Positions 11,372 through 25,235 are shown, counted from the stretch's first letter. The stretch: 64,000 nucleotides of DNA from Paraspadella gotoi (GCA_051294375.1 CM119265.1:14128124-14192123); one strand, 5' to 3'. The notes: a model not told the origin generated them from the letters alone. A program made the numbers and translations.

Positions 11372-11858
11372 TGAGTTGAGGGAGGGAGGAATTAGGGAAT
11401 GAGGGATGAGAAATATGTTAGTATTGAATTTGGGAATTAAGGCGGAGTTGGTATTTTCATTCGGCAAACAGTTGCACGTAAGTTACAAACCATTCTAAAT
11501 ATTTTCTTTTTAACGATACTCCTAAAAACATTCAAGTGTTAGACATTCGAAAGTTGGCAACTCGGCGACAAGAAGAAGAGTGAGAACACAGATCAGGTGT
11601 GAGAAAGAAGGGAATTAAAAGAGGAAATAAGGAAAATGAGAAAAAAGAAAAGATTTAAATCACGATTGAAGTGAAAAGAAAGGGGGAAAAAAAGATGTTA
11701 CAAAGGGAAATTAAGGAAAGAAAAGGAAGAAATACAATCGAGGAAAAACGCGGAGTCGAAAGCGAAAGTGAAAAATGTGAAGAATGGTGTCTCGACTCCG
11801 GGCTCAGGTCATCCTCGTCTTGATACGCAATTTCTTGTTGTCTTTGCGATTTGCGAAG

Positions 11859-11872
11859 GTTGTCATGGTGAT
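11859..11872. promoter_or_regulatory. X-box-like palindrome
   Basis: GTTGTCATGGTGAT resembles the RFX X-box. On the minus strand the same site gives CACCATGACAAC, the start of a 20-codon open frame that ends in TGA without a good donor. A coding role is therefore unlikely. Confidence 0.3.
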
Positions 11873-12637
11873 AGGTGAATGTTATAAATTTGACGGACTA
11901 CGTTTCTTGAGGCACACCCTTATTATTTTTTAACTGTTTTTTACATTTCTTCACACACCCTTATACAGTTATAAACCCTTCTTAAAACACCCGCATATAG
12001 TAATAAAAACACATGGATTAACACATTCACGCACTTATTGACTAAAACAAGAACAAAGGTTGTCACTTATTCCCGTTCAAGCCTTTTTTTATTTTTTTTT
12101 TTTTTTGTCAATTCGATCTCAATACGGTCGGGCGACCGACGACGACGGTGGAGAATTATGGGCTCGGTCGGCGGCTGCGGCGGCTGCGGCGGCGGCTTGC
12201 CAAGAGGGCGCGGTGGTCGGGAGTCAAGGTGAGGAGAAATAAGACGGAGGGCGTTAGAGTCGCGGGGGTGTGACGCGGATTGGCGGAGGCGGTGGGGGCG
12301 GTGGGCGTTCCCTCAGAGACGAAGTCACACGCGAAGCCTTTCTTATTTTCTCTTATTTCAAAGACATGTTAACATCATTCAGTTTGTTTGTTCTGGTATG
12401 TTTATTCTTTTACTATATACATCGTTCAGCCATTATTCTTCTAGTATATTCTTCGAGACACTTTTTTCTTTATTCATCTACTATTCGTTCGCTCCTCCTT
12501 TCATATCACCCCCCCCCACTATCTCCTTCCATCGCACCACAACTTTTTTTTTCCTCCGATCCGGACGAGTTTGGGTAAATACGAGGGCGGGAGTGTATGA
12601 ATTAGATAAGGTAAGTTGAAAGAGGGGGTTGGCGAGG

Positions 12638-12641
<4 letters not shown>

Positions 12642-12686
<45 letters not shown>

Positions 12687-12711
12687 AGAGAGAGAGAGAG
12701 AGAGAGAGAGA
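12642..12711. repeat. (GA)n microsatellite, interrupted
   Basis: About 70 bp of GA repeat with one GGAGAA interruption. Confidence 0.95.
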
Positions 12712-13524
12712 CGAGATGAGAATAAAATTGGAATAGAGTTGTGGCAGAGAATTTCAATATGAGATGTTTAGACAAGAAAAAGGACTGACGACGGCGCCGA
12801 GACGGCTGCGCCGAGCCAGAGAAAGCGGCGCATACGGCTCTGCGTTGTCGGAGCGGCGGCGCGGCATCGGCGCAGAGTGAAGATCGGAAAAAATAACAGG
12901 GAGTTTTGAAAAAATCGAGCCGCCGATATTGAATTTGTAGATGAAGCTCCGTTCCAAGCTTTTTCGATGAAAGTCCAACCAAGCTAGTGGTTGTTCAGTT
13001 GCTTTTTCAGTGCTTGTTGACGCTCTAAAAAAAACTTTTAGAGTATTTTTTGGAAGAGGTTCAGGGTCGGCCTTACAACTTGTGCGGCTCAGAACAATTA
13101 AATAATTTTTGACAAAATAATAAAACGAGGAACGAAAAGGATGTGGGGAAAAATGAAAAAAAAAAGGGAAAAGGGAAAATGAAAAGTAAATAAAATATTT
13201 TTCGACTCAATAAACTCGAGAGGCGGTTTTCAATGAAAAAATGTTTTCCCCGAAGGTTTGTTTTTATTATCTGAGATAATGACAGTAATACAAAACAAAG
13301 TTGCAATGCACAATTGAACCTAGTTAGTTTAGAAACTGGAAACAGCTTTGAATATAGATATTTAAAAATAACAATATGATTGAGAAAAGGAGAAAAAAAA
13401 GGAAAGAAGGAAACAAACAAAACCTTTTATTGATGCTAACGTCGTTCGTTTAAAGTCGTCAATGCAAAAGCATGGACCAGGCAGACACACTAACAAACCG
13501 TTCAACCACGTCTTTGCACACACA

Positions 13525-13527
13525 CTC

Positions 13528-13571
<44 letters not shown>
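13525..13571. repeat. (CT)n microsatellite
   Basis: Pure CT tract, about 23 units, preceded by CA repeats. Confidence 0.97.
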
Positions 13572-13573
<2 letters not shown>

Positions 13574-15560
13574 AATTCTCATAAACACAGAAAAGAGCAA
13601 TAAACGGGAAACAAGGAAAAATAACAAAAATATGAGGGGAATGACCAGCGGGTGCTCTGCTGCCGGGAGATGAATAGAGGAGAAAGAAGAAAAAATGGGG
13701 ATGGAAGAGGGAGGCAAACAGTGTGCTGAAAATAAGAAAACGAGAGAGAGAGATAGAGAGAGACGGACAGAGAGACAGAGACTGAGAGAGCGAGAAGAAA
13801 GTCGAAAATTTGGTCAATTACTGAATATTGAAGCAGAGAGAGGGGAATACGAAATTGGACAAAGAAAAACATTTTTTTTTGTTTTTCTTTTTTTTTCCTT
13901 CGTCAGCAAGATGTTTGCGTGATTGTAATTTCTTTCTAGTTATTGGGTTTTTTTTTTAAATATTACTAAAGTCAAATAGTTAAATATATATGTCTCGATC
14001 GACTCTCTCATGTTTTCACGAAAATTTTTTTTAAAAAAAATTTGTGAAAAGGTAAAAAAAAAGAACAATCATCCGTTCACAAAAGAAAGAAAAAAAAACC
14101 CCGGATGTAAATGAAAAAAGGCTGAAATTTTACATCCCGGGTCCTCGATCCTCGACAAACCGAGGAAAGAATTTCAAATAGGATTTCGATTCAAGATTGA
14201 ACAGCTTTTGAAATTTTAATGATTTTCCATCTTGAGCTCATTCGGTTCGCCCCTCTTTTTCCCCCTTTATCGCCTTGCCCCTTCACGCCGACTTTTTTTT
14301 TCCGTTCCTCACTTCTTGACACACACTTTTTTTCTCTTTTCTCTTTCTCTCTTCCTTATTTTCTATATCCTCCCTTTTTAACACACAATTTTTTCTCTTT
14401 TCTCTTTTTCTCTTCCTTATTTTTTATATTCACCCTTTCATCCTTGCTACTCTTCTCTTTTTCTCCCCGACTTCGACCGCACAAATGATGCTCCTCGCCA
14501 ATAAACCTTTTTTTTTTCGTTCCTTGAATTCTTGCCAGTTAACCCCCCCCCCCTTCCTGTCCTCCCCCGACTCGATCTCTCCTTCGCTCCCTCTGTAATT
14601 TCTTCATTCCCTTATTCCGTTATTCCCTTCCCCGATTTTCCCATCAAATTTTTACAGTAGTTCTTTTTTAGTTTTTAAGTTAGAAATAAAAAAGTTTGAG
14701 CACATCACTTTTTTTATCACAATCTTTTTTTTTTCCGTGGGATGGACAATAAATTTTTTTTTGAAACTGCGGAAACTCAAGCAAAATTAAATTAAAAGTT
14801 TTTTCTTTAATTTAATCTTTAATTTTTTCAAGAATCGATTTTCAAGACGAAAGGCTCTGAAGACTGTACTAACAACAGCTGTACTATTAACTGCTGTACG
14901 AACAACAACTGAACAGAACCTTGCATAAGATACGACAATACGTTAATCCATCCTCACATTCATGTCTTTGTTCTAACGTTTGTTATACAGCTTGAGTTCA
15001 TCGTATGTTTGTTGTAATAATGCATTTAAAATTTCGAAGCAGCAGAAGGTTATTAACACATGTATATTAGAAAATCTCCACAAAGAAGAACGGGGCGAAA
15101 TCGAGCGAGACAAAGAATAAGAAGAAATAAAAGAAGAAGCAGAAGAGGAAATACAGAGTCAGAGAATACGAGAGACGAAGACGGAAAAGCGTAGAGGTTT
15201 ATAACCCAATGAGCGTCACGTAAATAACCATCACCGGTAGATGGAGGGCGAAAGAAAAGAGCAAAGGTTTAATTCCGAAAGGCCCGATCCTTCGTTCAAA
15301 GATCTTGATCGCAACTCCAAGAGAGAAAGAGGAAAAAAATCCGAAACTTGATCAGTTTTCCAAGGTTGAACGTTAAGTTGTAACTCCATCTTGCGGGGAA
15401 AATCAAAGTTAATTTATGCAGTGTATATTCATTTGTTTAAATTGGTGAGTGGTGAAATAGCGAGTGGTGACTGGTGACTACGTATTCAATGTGTAATAAT
15501 GGAATACGAGTGAGGTTATATTTTCAGACGGCCTGTCTTTTTTCTTGTGTGACATTATTT

Positions 15561-15674
15561 CTCTTTTTTTCTTTCTTTCTTTCTTTCTTTCTTTCTTTTC
15601 TTTCTTTCTTTCTTTTTCTTTCTTTCTTTCTTTTTTTTCTTTCTTTCTTCTTTCTATTTTACTTTCTTATCTTA

Positions 15675-15739
<65 letters not shown>

Positions 15740-15755
15740 CTCTCTTCTCTTCTCT

Positions 15756-15793
<38 letters not shown>

Positions 15794-15827
15794 CTTCTCT
15801 CTCTCTCTCTCTCTCTCCCTCTCCCTT
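15561..15827. repeat. Compound (CTTT)n and (CT)n microsatellite
   Basis: A CTTT tetranucleotide array (about 15561-15672) passes into a CT array (about 15678-15827) with TTCTCT interruptions. It creates long stop-free frames in two plus-strand phases that encode only Phe/Leu/Ser. Confidence 0.95.
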
Positions 15828-16603
15828 CCTTATCCCTTTTCTCCTCGACTCAGAATTATTTTTTCATCTCCCGTCCGCGGACCAACGGATTTCGCCTCCG
15901 GCGATTAAATTTTCACGAACTCGAGACGAAAGAGAAAGAAGGAAAAATATTTTAAAAATGAATGTATGTTTTTCGACGGGCGGCCGCCGCCGCTGCGCCG
16001 ACGCGCCGCCGCTGTGGCTTTGGCGGTCTTAAATCGAATTCGGTTCCAACAGAATAACTCGACAAATCGTTCACAAAAAATGGAGCTCGGGGATTGAGTA
16101 GAGAGTAGGAGGAGAGCAGTGAGTCTTGGGACGAGGGATGGGATCCCCTCTATCCAGTATGAGGGAGATGGAGCTGGTGAACTGTGATTCCGCGGATTCG
16201 AAATTGGGTTTTGGGAAGGAAGGAGCCTTTCTCGCCACGGCGGGAGGGCGATGGACGAATGAAAAACGGGTTCCCTTTTTCCTCTCGGAAGTGAAGGGTG
16301 GAATCGGAAACAATTGATTCCGGCGCCGAGTTTGATCCAGTTTCGCGGCGCCAACCGGCGATAAGAATCGAGAACCGTGCGAGGAACGCCAGGAGACGGC
16401 GCCGTGCACGCGCTCACACGCGGTCTTTCGCACGCGGATTTGAAATAACGCTTCAGCGACTGAAGATTGCCGTTCAGGGCCAAAAAATAAAAGATAAATC
16501 CCCTCGAATGGAGTCGTTTTATTGGTGGCATTGAACGAACGTGCCCCGTGCGAACGTGCACGGTCGAGCGCGTCCGGTCGCACGCTCCAGTTCGAACGCC
16601 CGT

Positions 16604-16604
<1 letters not shown>

Positions 16605-16640
<36 letters not shown>
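16605..16640. repeat. (CT)n microsatellite
   Basis: CT tract of about 17 units inside a GC-rich, CpG-containing stretch (16300-16730). Confidence 0.95.
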
Positions 16641-16644
<4 letters not shown>

Positions 16645-17978
16645 CTCTCTCTCTCTCGATCTCTCTTCGTTCCCTCGAGTCGAAGAAAATTCAAACAAAC
16701 GGTTTGTTCTCGGGCGACGCTACGTCACGCACGCATGATTTTTAACCCGCGTTAGTGTAAGAAAAGAAAACGGATAGCGGAAAGTTGAAGCACGTTTCAT
16801 GGATACGAGAAAGCTATGAGATCTGTTCGGAATCAACCGAGTCGGATCAAGGTTGTTTGTGTATTATACGAAATCCATACTTAATAATAATAATAAAAAA
16901 AATCGCGTTGCTTCATGTTGTTTTATGAATGATTCATAAATGGAGGAATCAAATCGAGGTCGTGACGGGGAAGAAGGAGGGAGGCGAAGAAAGTTTCAAA
17001 CCGGGGAAGAATCGTGGTGGAAATTTATTCAAATATTGAAATTGGAAAGATATCTCAAATAAAATATGGAAAGGAAAGGAAAGGGCGGATGACGATTAGT
17101 GAGGGAGTGAGTGAGTGAGTAAGCGAGGAGAGAGTGAGGGAGGGAGTGGAGAGAGAGCGAGAGAGAGAGAGAGAGAGAGAATTTCTAGTAGAAGCGATCC
17201 CGCTGCTTGCAAAACGATTTTTTGTGATTTTTCGAGTTTAAAAATATAAGTTTTTTTCTCAAATTTCCCGAATTAGATCCCAAATCATTTCTTAAAAATC
17301 CTTGAGGCGAGACTTCGAGCCTCTCAGTCCTGAATTTGACTTAGAATATAAACCAGCGATTCTTCGAAGATTTGAGTCCAACATTTTCATCGCTAACTCT
17401 TTTTCCATGTGGAACATAACGAGAAGACCCTTAATTAATAAAAAAAAAAAGCCGGCAATTAAAATTTTCCCCCTTTTAATTGGTCATTGATTCAATAAAT
17501 GGCAGCCGAAACAGTTGGAGCGGCGAAACTACTGCTCGAGTAGAACTCATAATCGATTTTCGCAATATAAATGAGTTTTGCACTAGACGAAGCTGCCGGT
17601 TGAATAAGTTAAAAATAAATAGCAGTCATTAAACTGGCTAGGAGAACCGCAAAAACATTTCGAAATAAAAAATAAAATTGTGAAAAAAACTACCTTTCAA
17701 GCTGCGCGTAATCAGTGAGGAGGCGCGTGAGATGTCACGTGATCGTTAAAAAATTCTTTTCACGAAACTCTCTCGTCCTCCAACGTCACATAATCAGTGA
17801 GGAGACGGAAGAGTGAAGAGATTTTCACCAGAATCACTTTCTCGCCTTCGAACCTGACTCGACCTTCCAAGTTCTTCACGTCCGCCTCGATCCTTTGCTT
17901 TATCTCAGCGAACAAACATGAGGCCCTGGAAGATTCGCTCCGAGTTTTAATTAAAAAAAAGGCGCAAAAAACAAAATG

Positions 17979-18092
<114 letters not shown>

Positions 18093-18443
18093 AACTACTT
18101 CAAGTTACCTACATAATATTTGTCTAATGTTTTCTTAAATCGACACCAACGAACGTCGTCCTCCATCTGCAATTTCCACCCTAAGCCTCACCTTTTTCTT
18201 CCCCACCTTTCTCCCTCACTTCCCGCCCACTCCTTCTGAACCCCGCCTCCTCGTTCCTCCTCTTCCCTTCCCTCTTCCCGTCCACTGGCCAGAATTACTG
18301 AATCCCCATTTTTTCCGCGAAGAAGTTGCGGAGTTATGAGGCAATATTCTCTTTAAGGGGTCGAAGGTCGGATCTCATCTCCTTCGCCCCGGGAACACCG
18401 CGATAGGGACCCACTAGGGTGTAACCCATCCGGGGGGGGAACT

Positions 18444-18445
<2 letters not shown>

Positions 18446-18530
<85 letters not shown>
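18446..18530. repeat. (GA)n microsatellite
   Basis: Uninterrupted GA tract of about 42 units, 360 bp from the previous one. Confidence 0.98.
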
Positions 18531-18536
<6 letters not shown>

Positions 18537-18833
18537 CGGACTCGGTTTTGGGTTTCTCCCCAGGGAGGATGTCCCGAATGAAAGGAGAGCAATTTTCCTC
18601 GTTGCTCCGTTGAATTTTCCTCACCCAACCCCCCAGCGGAGTCATGCCCTCACCCTTCGCTTTTCCTAGACTTTCCTTCTCTTCCTCACCCGCTCATCTC
18701 GTTCTCCGCGAACCCGTTCCGCTCCGACTCACCCGAGGCCCTGACCCGCAAGGATCCTCACCTAGTTTTTCGCTCCCTTCACTGGGCGAGAGAAATGATT
18801 CAATGCAAACAAACGGATGACTTCTAAACGATA

Positions 18834-18863
18834 TCTCTCTCTCTCTCTCTGTGTGTGTCTGTA

Positions 18864-18930
<67 letters not shown>

Positions 18931-18955
18931 CCCACAATCACACACAAACACACAC
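18834..18955. repeat. Compound (CT)n/(GT)n/(CA)n microsatellite
   Basis: CT repeats interrupted by GTGTGTGTCTGTATCTCG, then a longer CT tract to about 18922, then CA-rich sequence to about 18955. Confidence 0.93.
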
Positions 18956-20415
18956 ACTGACTTGCCCACACTCGTATTTTTGACTCAATTTAAAATAGAA
19001 GTGAAAGTGAAGTAAAAGTGAAGAGAAAAGAGACGTTGTCCAACGACGACGACTATGACGACGACGAGAACGATGACGATGACGACGATAAAAAAAATGA
19101 ATGATCTCAAGGACGACGACAAAAACGTTTGCAAAATCCAAGGATGTGAACCGTTAGGATGTTCTTTCATCAGCTAGTTTATGATAGTCTACGTCTTTTG
19201 TACGCATTTTATTCGTTTACAACAACTTTTTGAAACGGTACATACAACATGGGATTCGCGAAAAATATACGTAAATACCAATTAAGGACGGGACTGAACA
19301 AACGAATGTCATTGACTCGGTTGGCGACGACACTCTCAATGGAAAGAGAATGATTTTAAAGCCAATGATATCCTACTACCCAAAGTTGGAAGAGTCTATG
19401 AATGTACTAGAGTCAGAATTTATCAAGTAAGCTATTATCTATAATTAATAATACTTAATATTAAAGTTTTAGTTTACAATCCGAACGGTAAGATTTTTAA
19501 TTGTTTACAAACAACAATTTTTATTTAAAAAGAAAACAGACATGTTTCGGCAGAGTTGTGAAAAAAAAGAAGAAACAACACAAAGTCTACAATCGCAAAT
19601 TGAGACATGAACAATCACGCCCACAGTCAAAACCCGTTCCATCTCACACTCACACTCACACAGAATCGCATCGTCCGCCATCGAAAATCCATGAGCGGAC
19701 GTCGACGTTGATGACTCGAAGGATTTTCCCTTCGGTTGGCCGATTACGATCTGAGTAAACTTCCCCATTTGTTTCCGATGAAAAAAAAAAAAAAGAAAAG
19801 AAAGGAAGAGAGAAGAAAGGAAGGAAGGATGAACGGATTGAATAGGGAAGAAGTAGTATTAGGAAAATCTGGAACACGGGCGGTTATGAATAAAACTTAA
19901 AAGGAAATAAAAGGAATAACAAAAAAGAAAATGTGGATTCCAGAGGGAAAATGAAAAAAGATTAGAAAGAAAGCCCGAGATAAGTCAAGGGGGGAAAAAA
20001 AAGAAGGTTAAAAACGAGGAAAGTAAAGAGGAAGAAAGGAAGATGACATAAACGAAAAGGCGGGAAAAAAAATCCCGCGGAGTCAGCGTCTTTTCCGGAT
20101 CTCGGTTTCCTCCTTTGTAGTCTCTATCTTCGTCGTCGTCGTCGTCGTCGTTGTCATCCCTATCGTCGTCCATAATTGGTCTCCCGACGTCGTCGCTGTT
20201 TTCTTTTGTCTCGCTTACGCTCAATCGGCCACACGTCGTCGTCATCGTCGTCATCATCGTCATCGACGTTGCCCAGATTTTCCTTGAGTCGACGTTTTTC
20301 TCATTTCCGTTTCCGTCGTCTTCTCCGACATTCTCTCCCATCTTGTATTTGTTTTATCTTCGAGTCTCCATCCGTCTTCGTTGCGCCGGAGTCGATGATG
20401 CAGGTGAATATCGTT

Positions 20416-20686
20416 CTTGTGGCGGTATATTCACACCGCCTCACGTCCACCATCGTTCAGCCAAATCCATTGGCTCAGAGGGGGAACACACCATCCCAGG
20501 CTTAGTGTTCCATCCACACTGTGGATTCCACAGTCCTCACGACTTCCCTCTGCGTTGGCAAAGCGAGACCGTCCTCGGGTAACCGCGCCAGTGGCTGGAG
20601 GCGTCACTGAGGGTCGGAAGCCTCCAAAGCCAACAGTGAGATGCCCCATCCCAATGGGCATCACAGGCAACCCGGCTGTTGCCATA
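20416..20686. repeat. 271-bp hairpin-rich interspersed element, copy 1
   Basis: A GC-rich element that recurs at 34957-35213. Copy 1 contains a series of exact hairpins: GGCGGT/ACCGCC (20421-20426 with 20435-20440), AGCCAA/TTGGCT (20459-20464 with 20470-20475), CTGTGG/CCACAG (20519-20524 with 20528-20533), GGAGGC/GCCTCC (20597-20602 with 20620-20625), GATGCCC/GGGCATC (20640-20646 with 20656-20662) and GGCAAC/GTTGCC (20666-20671 with 20678-20683). This looks like a structured RNA gene or a SINE derived from one. I compared it from memory with U1, U3, U4, U5, 7SK, SRP, RNase P and MRP RNAs and found no match. The minus strand also has an 84-codon frame filling almost the whole element (20685-20431), so a protein cannot be ruled out. 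No B box is visible. Confidence 0.7.
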
Positions 20687-21222
20687 TTCTCTTCGTTGTT
20701 TCACTTTCCTTTTCGTGATATTAATCACGGAAGTCTCGATCTTCGTCAAGTGGCCTTCTCGCTCTCTCGGCGAATCACGGACCAGAAACGAGACTCAAGC
20801 GAGCTATCAGCAACTGTTAGTCTTAAGTATTGGGCGACGCATCCAATCAATCGGCGACGTCCATTCAATTCAAACTCCCGTTCAAAATCACTCAAAATCC
20901 TCAATCGATTTTTTTCAAATTCTCTTCCTAAAATTTTGATTCCGCCGACTTCGATAAAACTCAACTGACATAAAACTTCACTCAACCATCTCGCTCTCTA
21001 TCGTCGCGGCTCTGATTTTTCCTTCCGCAGAAACGAAAAGACTCAATTATCGGAAAATTCCTCGTCGTCGGAATGTGACTCGAGGTCGATTGCGGTGAGA
21101 ATCACGATCCACGTGAGTCGACGTGATGGCGCGGTTGTTGTTGTTGTCAGTTACAGTCAGGAAGCTGAGGAATTTGATCGTCACGACTGCAGATTAGGGA
21201 ATTTTGAGATTAGTCAGTCAGT

Positions 21223-21225
<3 letters not shown>

Positions 21226-21309
<84 letters not shown>
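21226..21309. repeat. (CT)n microsatellite
   Basis: CT tract of about 84 bp with one CTT interruption near 21278. Confidence 0.97.
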
Positions 21310-21311
<2 letters not shown>

Positions 21312-23578
21312 GTGAAGCAGTGTAAAAGGACTTACCCCTTTTCTGCACCCATTACAAAGATCGAAAGTACACAGGTGGATGGATGGCGAAGCAATGGTAA
21401 ACTAATAACCAGCGATTTCGGGATGTGCATTGATGAAAAGCGGATCGCGAAACTAGTAAGTAAGATGTCGTATATGGAGCTGTGGCGTGCAGTGGCGTAA
21501 AAAAACGAGACACGTGGGGTGATATTGTGTGGGGGGGGAGAGACGAGGCCCTGAGGGCCAGAGGCAGAGAAGACAGAGGTCGATGTTTAAGACTGGGCGC
21601 GAGACGAGGGGGCGGTGTCGGGGCGGGGAGACGAGGCTGCAAGGGGTGTGTCGAGCCTAAGATTCGCCTTCTGGTTCCGGCGACCTTTCGACCAGGACTG
21701 ATTGGCGGTGACCTCAGTGACTCCTTGAAACTGACTGATTGCATACGACCCCAATGACATCTCGAACTGATTAGTGATCACCTGCCAGGAAGTTAGCTTG
21801 ACCAGCCAAATTGAATGTCATGGAATTTTTACTTTTAAACTTCGAAGTCATGATTTCGTGGGATTTAAATGAATTCATAACGACGTTGATTTTTGCGTTT
21901 TTAGCTAAATAATTGTGACAATTAAAACGATCTCAACATATTACGTGTCCCATTTATATTCACAATTTGAATTTATATTCACTGAACTACTTTTCGGTAT
22001 CCGGTCGGTTGATCCCTAATCAGCAAAAAAAAATGACCGTGACGCCCGAACAATTCGCTGTCCGTCCGTCCGTCCGTCCGTCTGTCCCCTTTTGGAATTT
22101 GGTCATCCGTTCATTCCGCCCACCTCGTCTCACCTCGGGTCATCTCGGGTCGAGGGGAACCTCATCCTTCGTCCCCGATTCAATCGTGTTCGTTGACCCG
22201 ATTTTTTACCACTGAATTTTTTGTCTTTTCGCGTCGTTTTTTTTTTTCTGTTCCGCTCGTCTTCCATTTCTTTTTCTCTTTTTCTCGAAACTTTTCTTTC
22301 CGCATTTTTTTCTTTCACGCTCGTCGCCCGTCCTTTTTCCTCGTTGAAGTATCCGCGTCCATTTTCTATTAGTTTTAAGGACCAAAAAGCGATTGGGGTT
22401 TTTAGTCCGCTCCCCCTAAAAAATAATGGTTTTCAAAAAAAAATAAACACTAGAAACGACAAGCTTAGACTGGGGCGACTTATTTAAACTGAAAAAAGAC
22501 GAAGAGATAGAAATGAGATTTTATCGATGAAAGAGAAGACAATTAATAATCAAAGTTAAAAGGGTAGAAAAATGTTAGTTAAAAGCGTCGTGAACGAACA
22601 ATTCATGAAACGAAATTAAGTCACGTTCTTGTAAAACAACAACGATACCGGAGATCGAGATTCGAGGTCCCAAACCTTTCCTTCCTTCCCCGCAAATGCT
22701 GTTCTCGACCCGAACCTCATTCCCAGACTCTCGTCTCGTCAGACGCGGCCCCATTTCCCAACTTCCGGTCTCCCCTCTCCCGTTTCGCTTTCCCGTCATG
22801 TCCTCCATTTCCGGTTTTGGATTTCTGCCTCCAATTTTTTTTTTTTCGGGCGAGTTAAAAGGGGAGAGAGAGAGGGATGGGATGGTGGAGCCAGAAAAGA
22901 TCCGGTGAGGTAAGAAACCAATTTTCTGGGTTTTCCTTTTTTGGCAAGAAATTGCGGGATTTAAAAAAAAGTGAGGAGGTACATACAATGAAACACTTAC
23001 GCAGTATATTCAATTTATTCATAGCTAAGATAAGTAGAGAAGAAAATTGGCAACGTTGCTCGTTTGTTTTTTCTTGTTTTGTTTTTTTTTCCCCGCGATA
23101 GTTAGATTACCATTGATTTCCTTGGGCTTTCGGCCACGAAGCAGCTATTAACGACGTCGACCTCACGGCTCGACCCTTTTTCGTCCAGGGGCCGGGATTC
23201 GCACGAGCGGAGAAAGAGATAAGTGGAAGAAGGGAGGCGCGCGGGGGGAAGAGAAGAAAGAGTGCAACGGTATCACTGCGCAACTCTGAGGAAGAGAAGT
23301 GTCCGTCTGGCAGCAGAACAATGGGACCATGGGAACTGAGAAGGAATCGCTCGTCGGATACAGTTTCTAGATTGACTAATTTTGCAGCTCGTCGTCGACG
23401 ATCCATTCCATCTTCGCTGGCGCCCAGACTCGTCCTCCCCCTCAAATCTCATTTCAACGCTAAGGCCCCCAAAGGACTTTCATCCTCGGCTCGACGGAAT
23501 TGGCTCCGTCGCAATTCTCCGCTCCCTTTTCTTTTCTTCTCCCCCGGGCCCGTCGTCGAAACGCGGCTCGGCGTCGGG

Positions 23579-23595
23579 AGAGAGAGAGAGAGAAG

Positions 23596-23664
<69 letters not shown>

Positions 23665-23729
23665 AGGGGCTTTGGTTGTTGTTGTCGTCATTGCAAAGAG
23701 ACAACGACCAGGGAGAGCATTTTCTGCCT

Positions 23730-23796
<67 letters not shown>

Positions 23797-23821
23797 AGGT
23801 GAGAGAGAGAGAGAGAGAGAG
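23579..23821. repeat. Paired (GA)n microsatellites
   Basis: Two GA tracts (about 23579-23660 and 23731-23792) and a shorter third (about 23803-23821), separated by a unique 70-bp spacer. Confidence 0.96.
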
Positions 23822-25235
23822 ACAAACAGAGAACGGTGTACAAAAATTCGTAGAAAGGTGGGTCAAAAACGTCGTACTTTACCGATTAATCAAAAATTTT
23901 TAGAATGGATGGTTACTGGTTAGGTTGCGTGGAATCAGTGGTGGAAATGACAGCTTGACGTCTGACATTGAAAGAGGCTTGCAAGAGTTTTGAAGTTTTT
24001 GTATTTTTTAACGCCCATTTCTGTCATTAAACCCGAAAATTTCAAGATTTAAAAATTTTAACTGAAAATCAGCACAGCAACAAATTTCAATTAATCATAA
24101 TCATCATCGCAAGCATTACCATCGTAGACATATACCGAAATAATCCACATGAGTGACGTAAATCATCCAACAGACATTTACTAAACGGCCGGACACAGTT
24201 ATTTCGTCCCGTTTGTACCATCAAAAAGAAAAAAAAAGATGACACTGCAATATCGGCAACGAGCAACCAACAGACGTGGCCCATCATTCCCTTACCTTTT
24301 TGTGCAAGCGAAGCGAGTTTTAATGGTTCACTGTTGCGAAGAAAAAGCGAGAAACGATAAAATTTATCGAAAAGATTTCGTTGCTGTTTCTGGCCACCTC
24401 GATCGCTGACGTCGTTCTTCTTCGGAGAATTTTCTTTTTCGTTCTAGCGGAAATACTAGCGACAGTGCAGAAGGTGCAATGTTCGGTATATCTCGCGGGA
24501 TGGGATTATACAGCGTTGATATTTGAAGAAAGCGGAAAGAATTTCATCGTAAAGAAAGAATTCCTGTTGACACGAGATGCAACAATGACGAATGGCTGCT
24601 GCGGATTGTTTATGCTGATGATGGAGGAGTCTCCGCCGCGGCTGACGCGTCTCCTGGCCTTGCCGCCGCTGACGCCCGATCCCGGTGACTACAGCGCCAG
24701 AGACCGCGAGGGAAGACGTTCCTGCTAGAAAGGACATCGGCATTTAGGGTTACGTGCGCGTCATCGGCTTCGCGAAAGAAATGGAAAGGGCCGTTAGACC
24801 CCGCCCTCGGCTCGATATATCTCGCTCGACCCTATGGGTTTTCAAATTCATTAATCTACTTCCCACATTTCGCGCCCTACCGCCCCGAGCTCCCAGTCAC
24901 GCCCCCTCCATCCCCTCAAACGGGTTTTCTTGCCTTGTTCTTTCTCTATCCAGATGCTCCAACCGCTGCCGCGTTTTCCGCCTCAGCCGCGGCAACTGTC
25001 GTTGCCTCGACTCCCGCTGACAGGGCGCCCAGCGTCGACATGCGTTCACCAGCGTTTTTTCTTTCTCTCTTCGTCTAGGCAGCGGCGTGCCGCCAGATCT
25101 CTTTTTTCTTTTTCTCTCTCTCTCGCTGCCACCTCCCCCGTCGCCGCGCCGGAAGTCGCTCCCGCGGCGCCAAGTAAACGCTGACGCTCTCCTCTGTCTC
25201 TCAGCCTCCGGATGACGAAGCGACGGACACTGCCG

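Larger units (their letters stand above)
5298..11858. other. Gene-free interval with promoter motifs and simple repeats
   Basis: No exon with both splice context and protein-like composition was found. The interval holds the promoter-like module at 5940-6050, GA tracts, a TTA tract, a CT-rich minisatellite and a run of pyrimidine-rich sequence at 9540-10200. Long open frames here translate into Ser/Leu, Arg/Glu or Lys/Arg runs and are products of the repeats. Confidence 0.55.
20687..25235. other. Gene-free interval
   Basis: No supported gene. It contains CCGT tetranucleotide repeats (22061-22081), three GA/CT tracts and a GC-rich region at 24760-25235 leading into the CCAAT-box cluster. Open frames at 24381-24728 (plus) and 24456-24743 (minus) overlap on opposite strands. 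Neither has recognisable domains, so I leave both unassigned. Confidence 0.5.

Noticed and set aside
12158-12229. Short ATG frame ending at a GTGAGG donor
   Set aside because: Encodes Gly/Cys repeats from a GGC run and no following exon was found.
13362-13922. Overlapping open frames on both strands
   Set aside because: Created by CT/GA arrays that lack stop codons; no protein-like composition.
15905-16755. Long open frames (up to 218 codons) on both strands of a GC-rich patch
   Set aside because: Two minus-strand and several plus-strand frames overlap over the same bases, as expected from GC-rich, stop-poor DNA; no domain or conserved motif.
24381-24743. Opposing 115- and 95-codon frames
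   Set aside because: They overlap on opposite strands, neither shows a domain, and splice signals are unconvincing; a retrocopy cannot be excluded.
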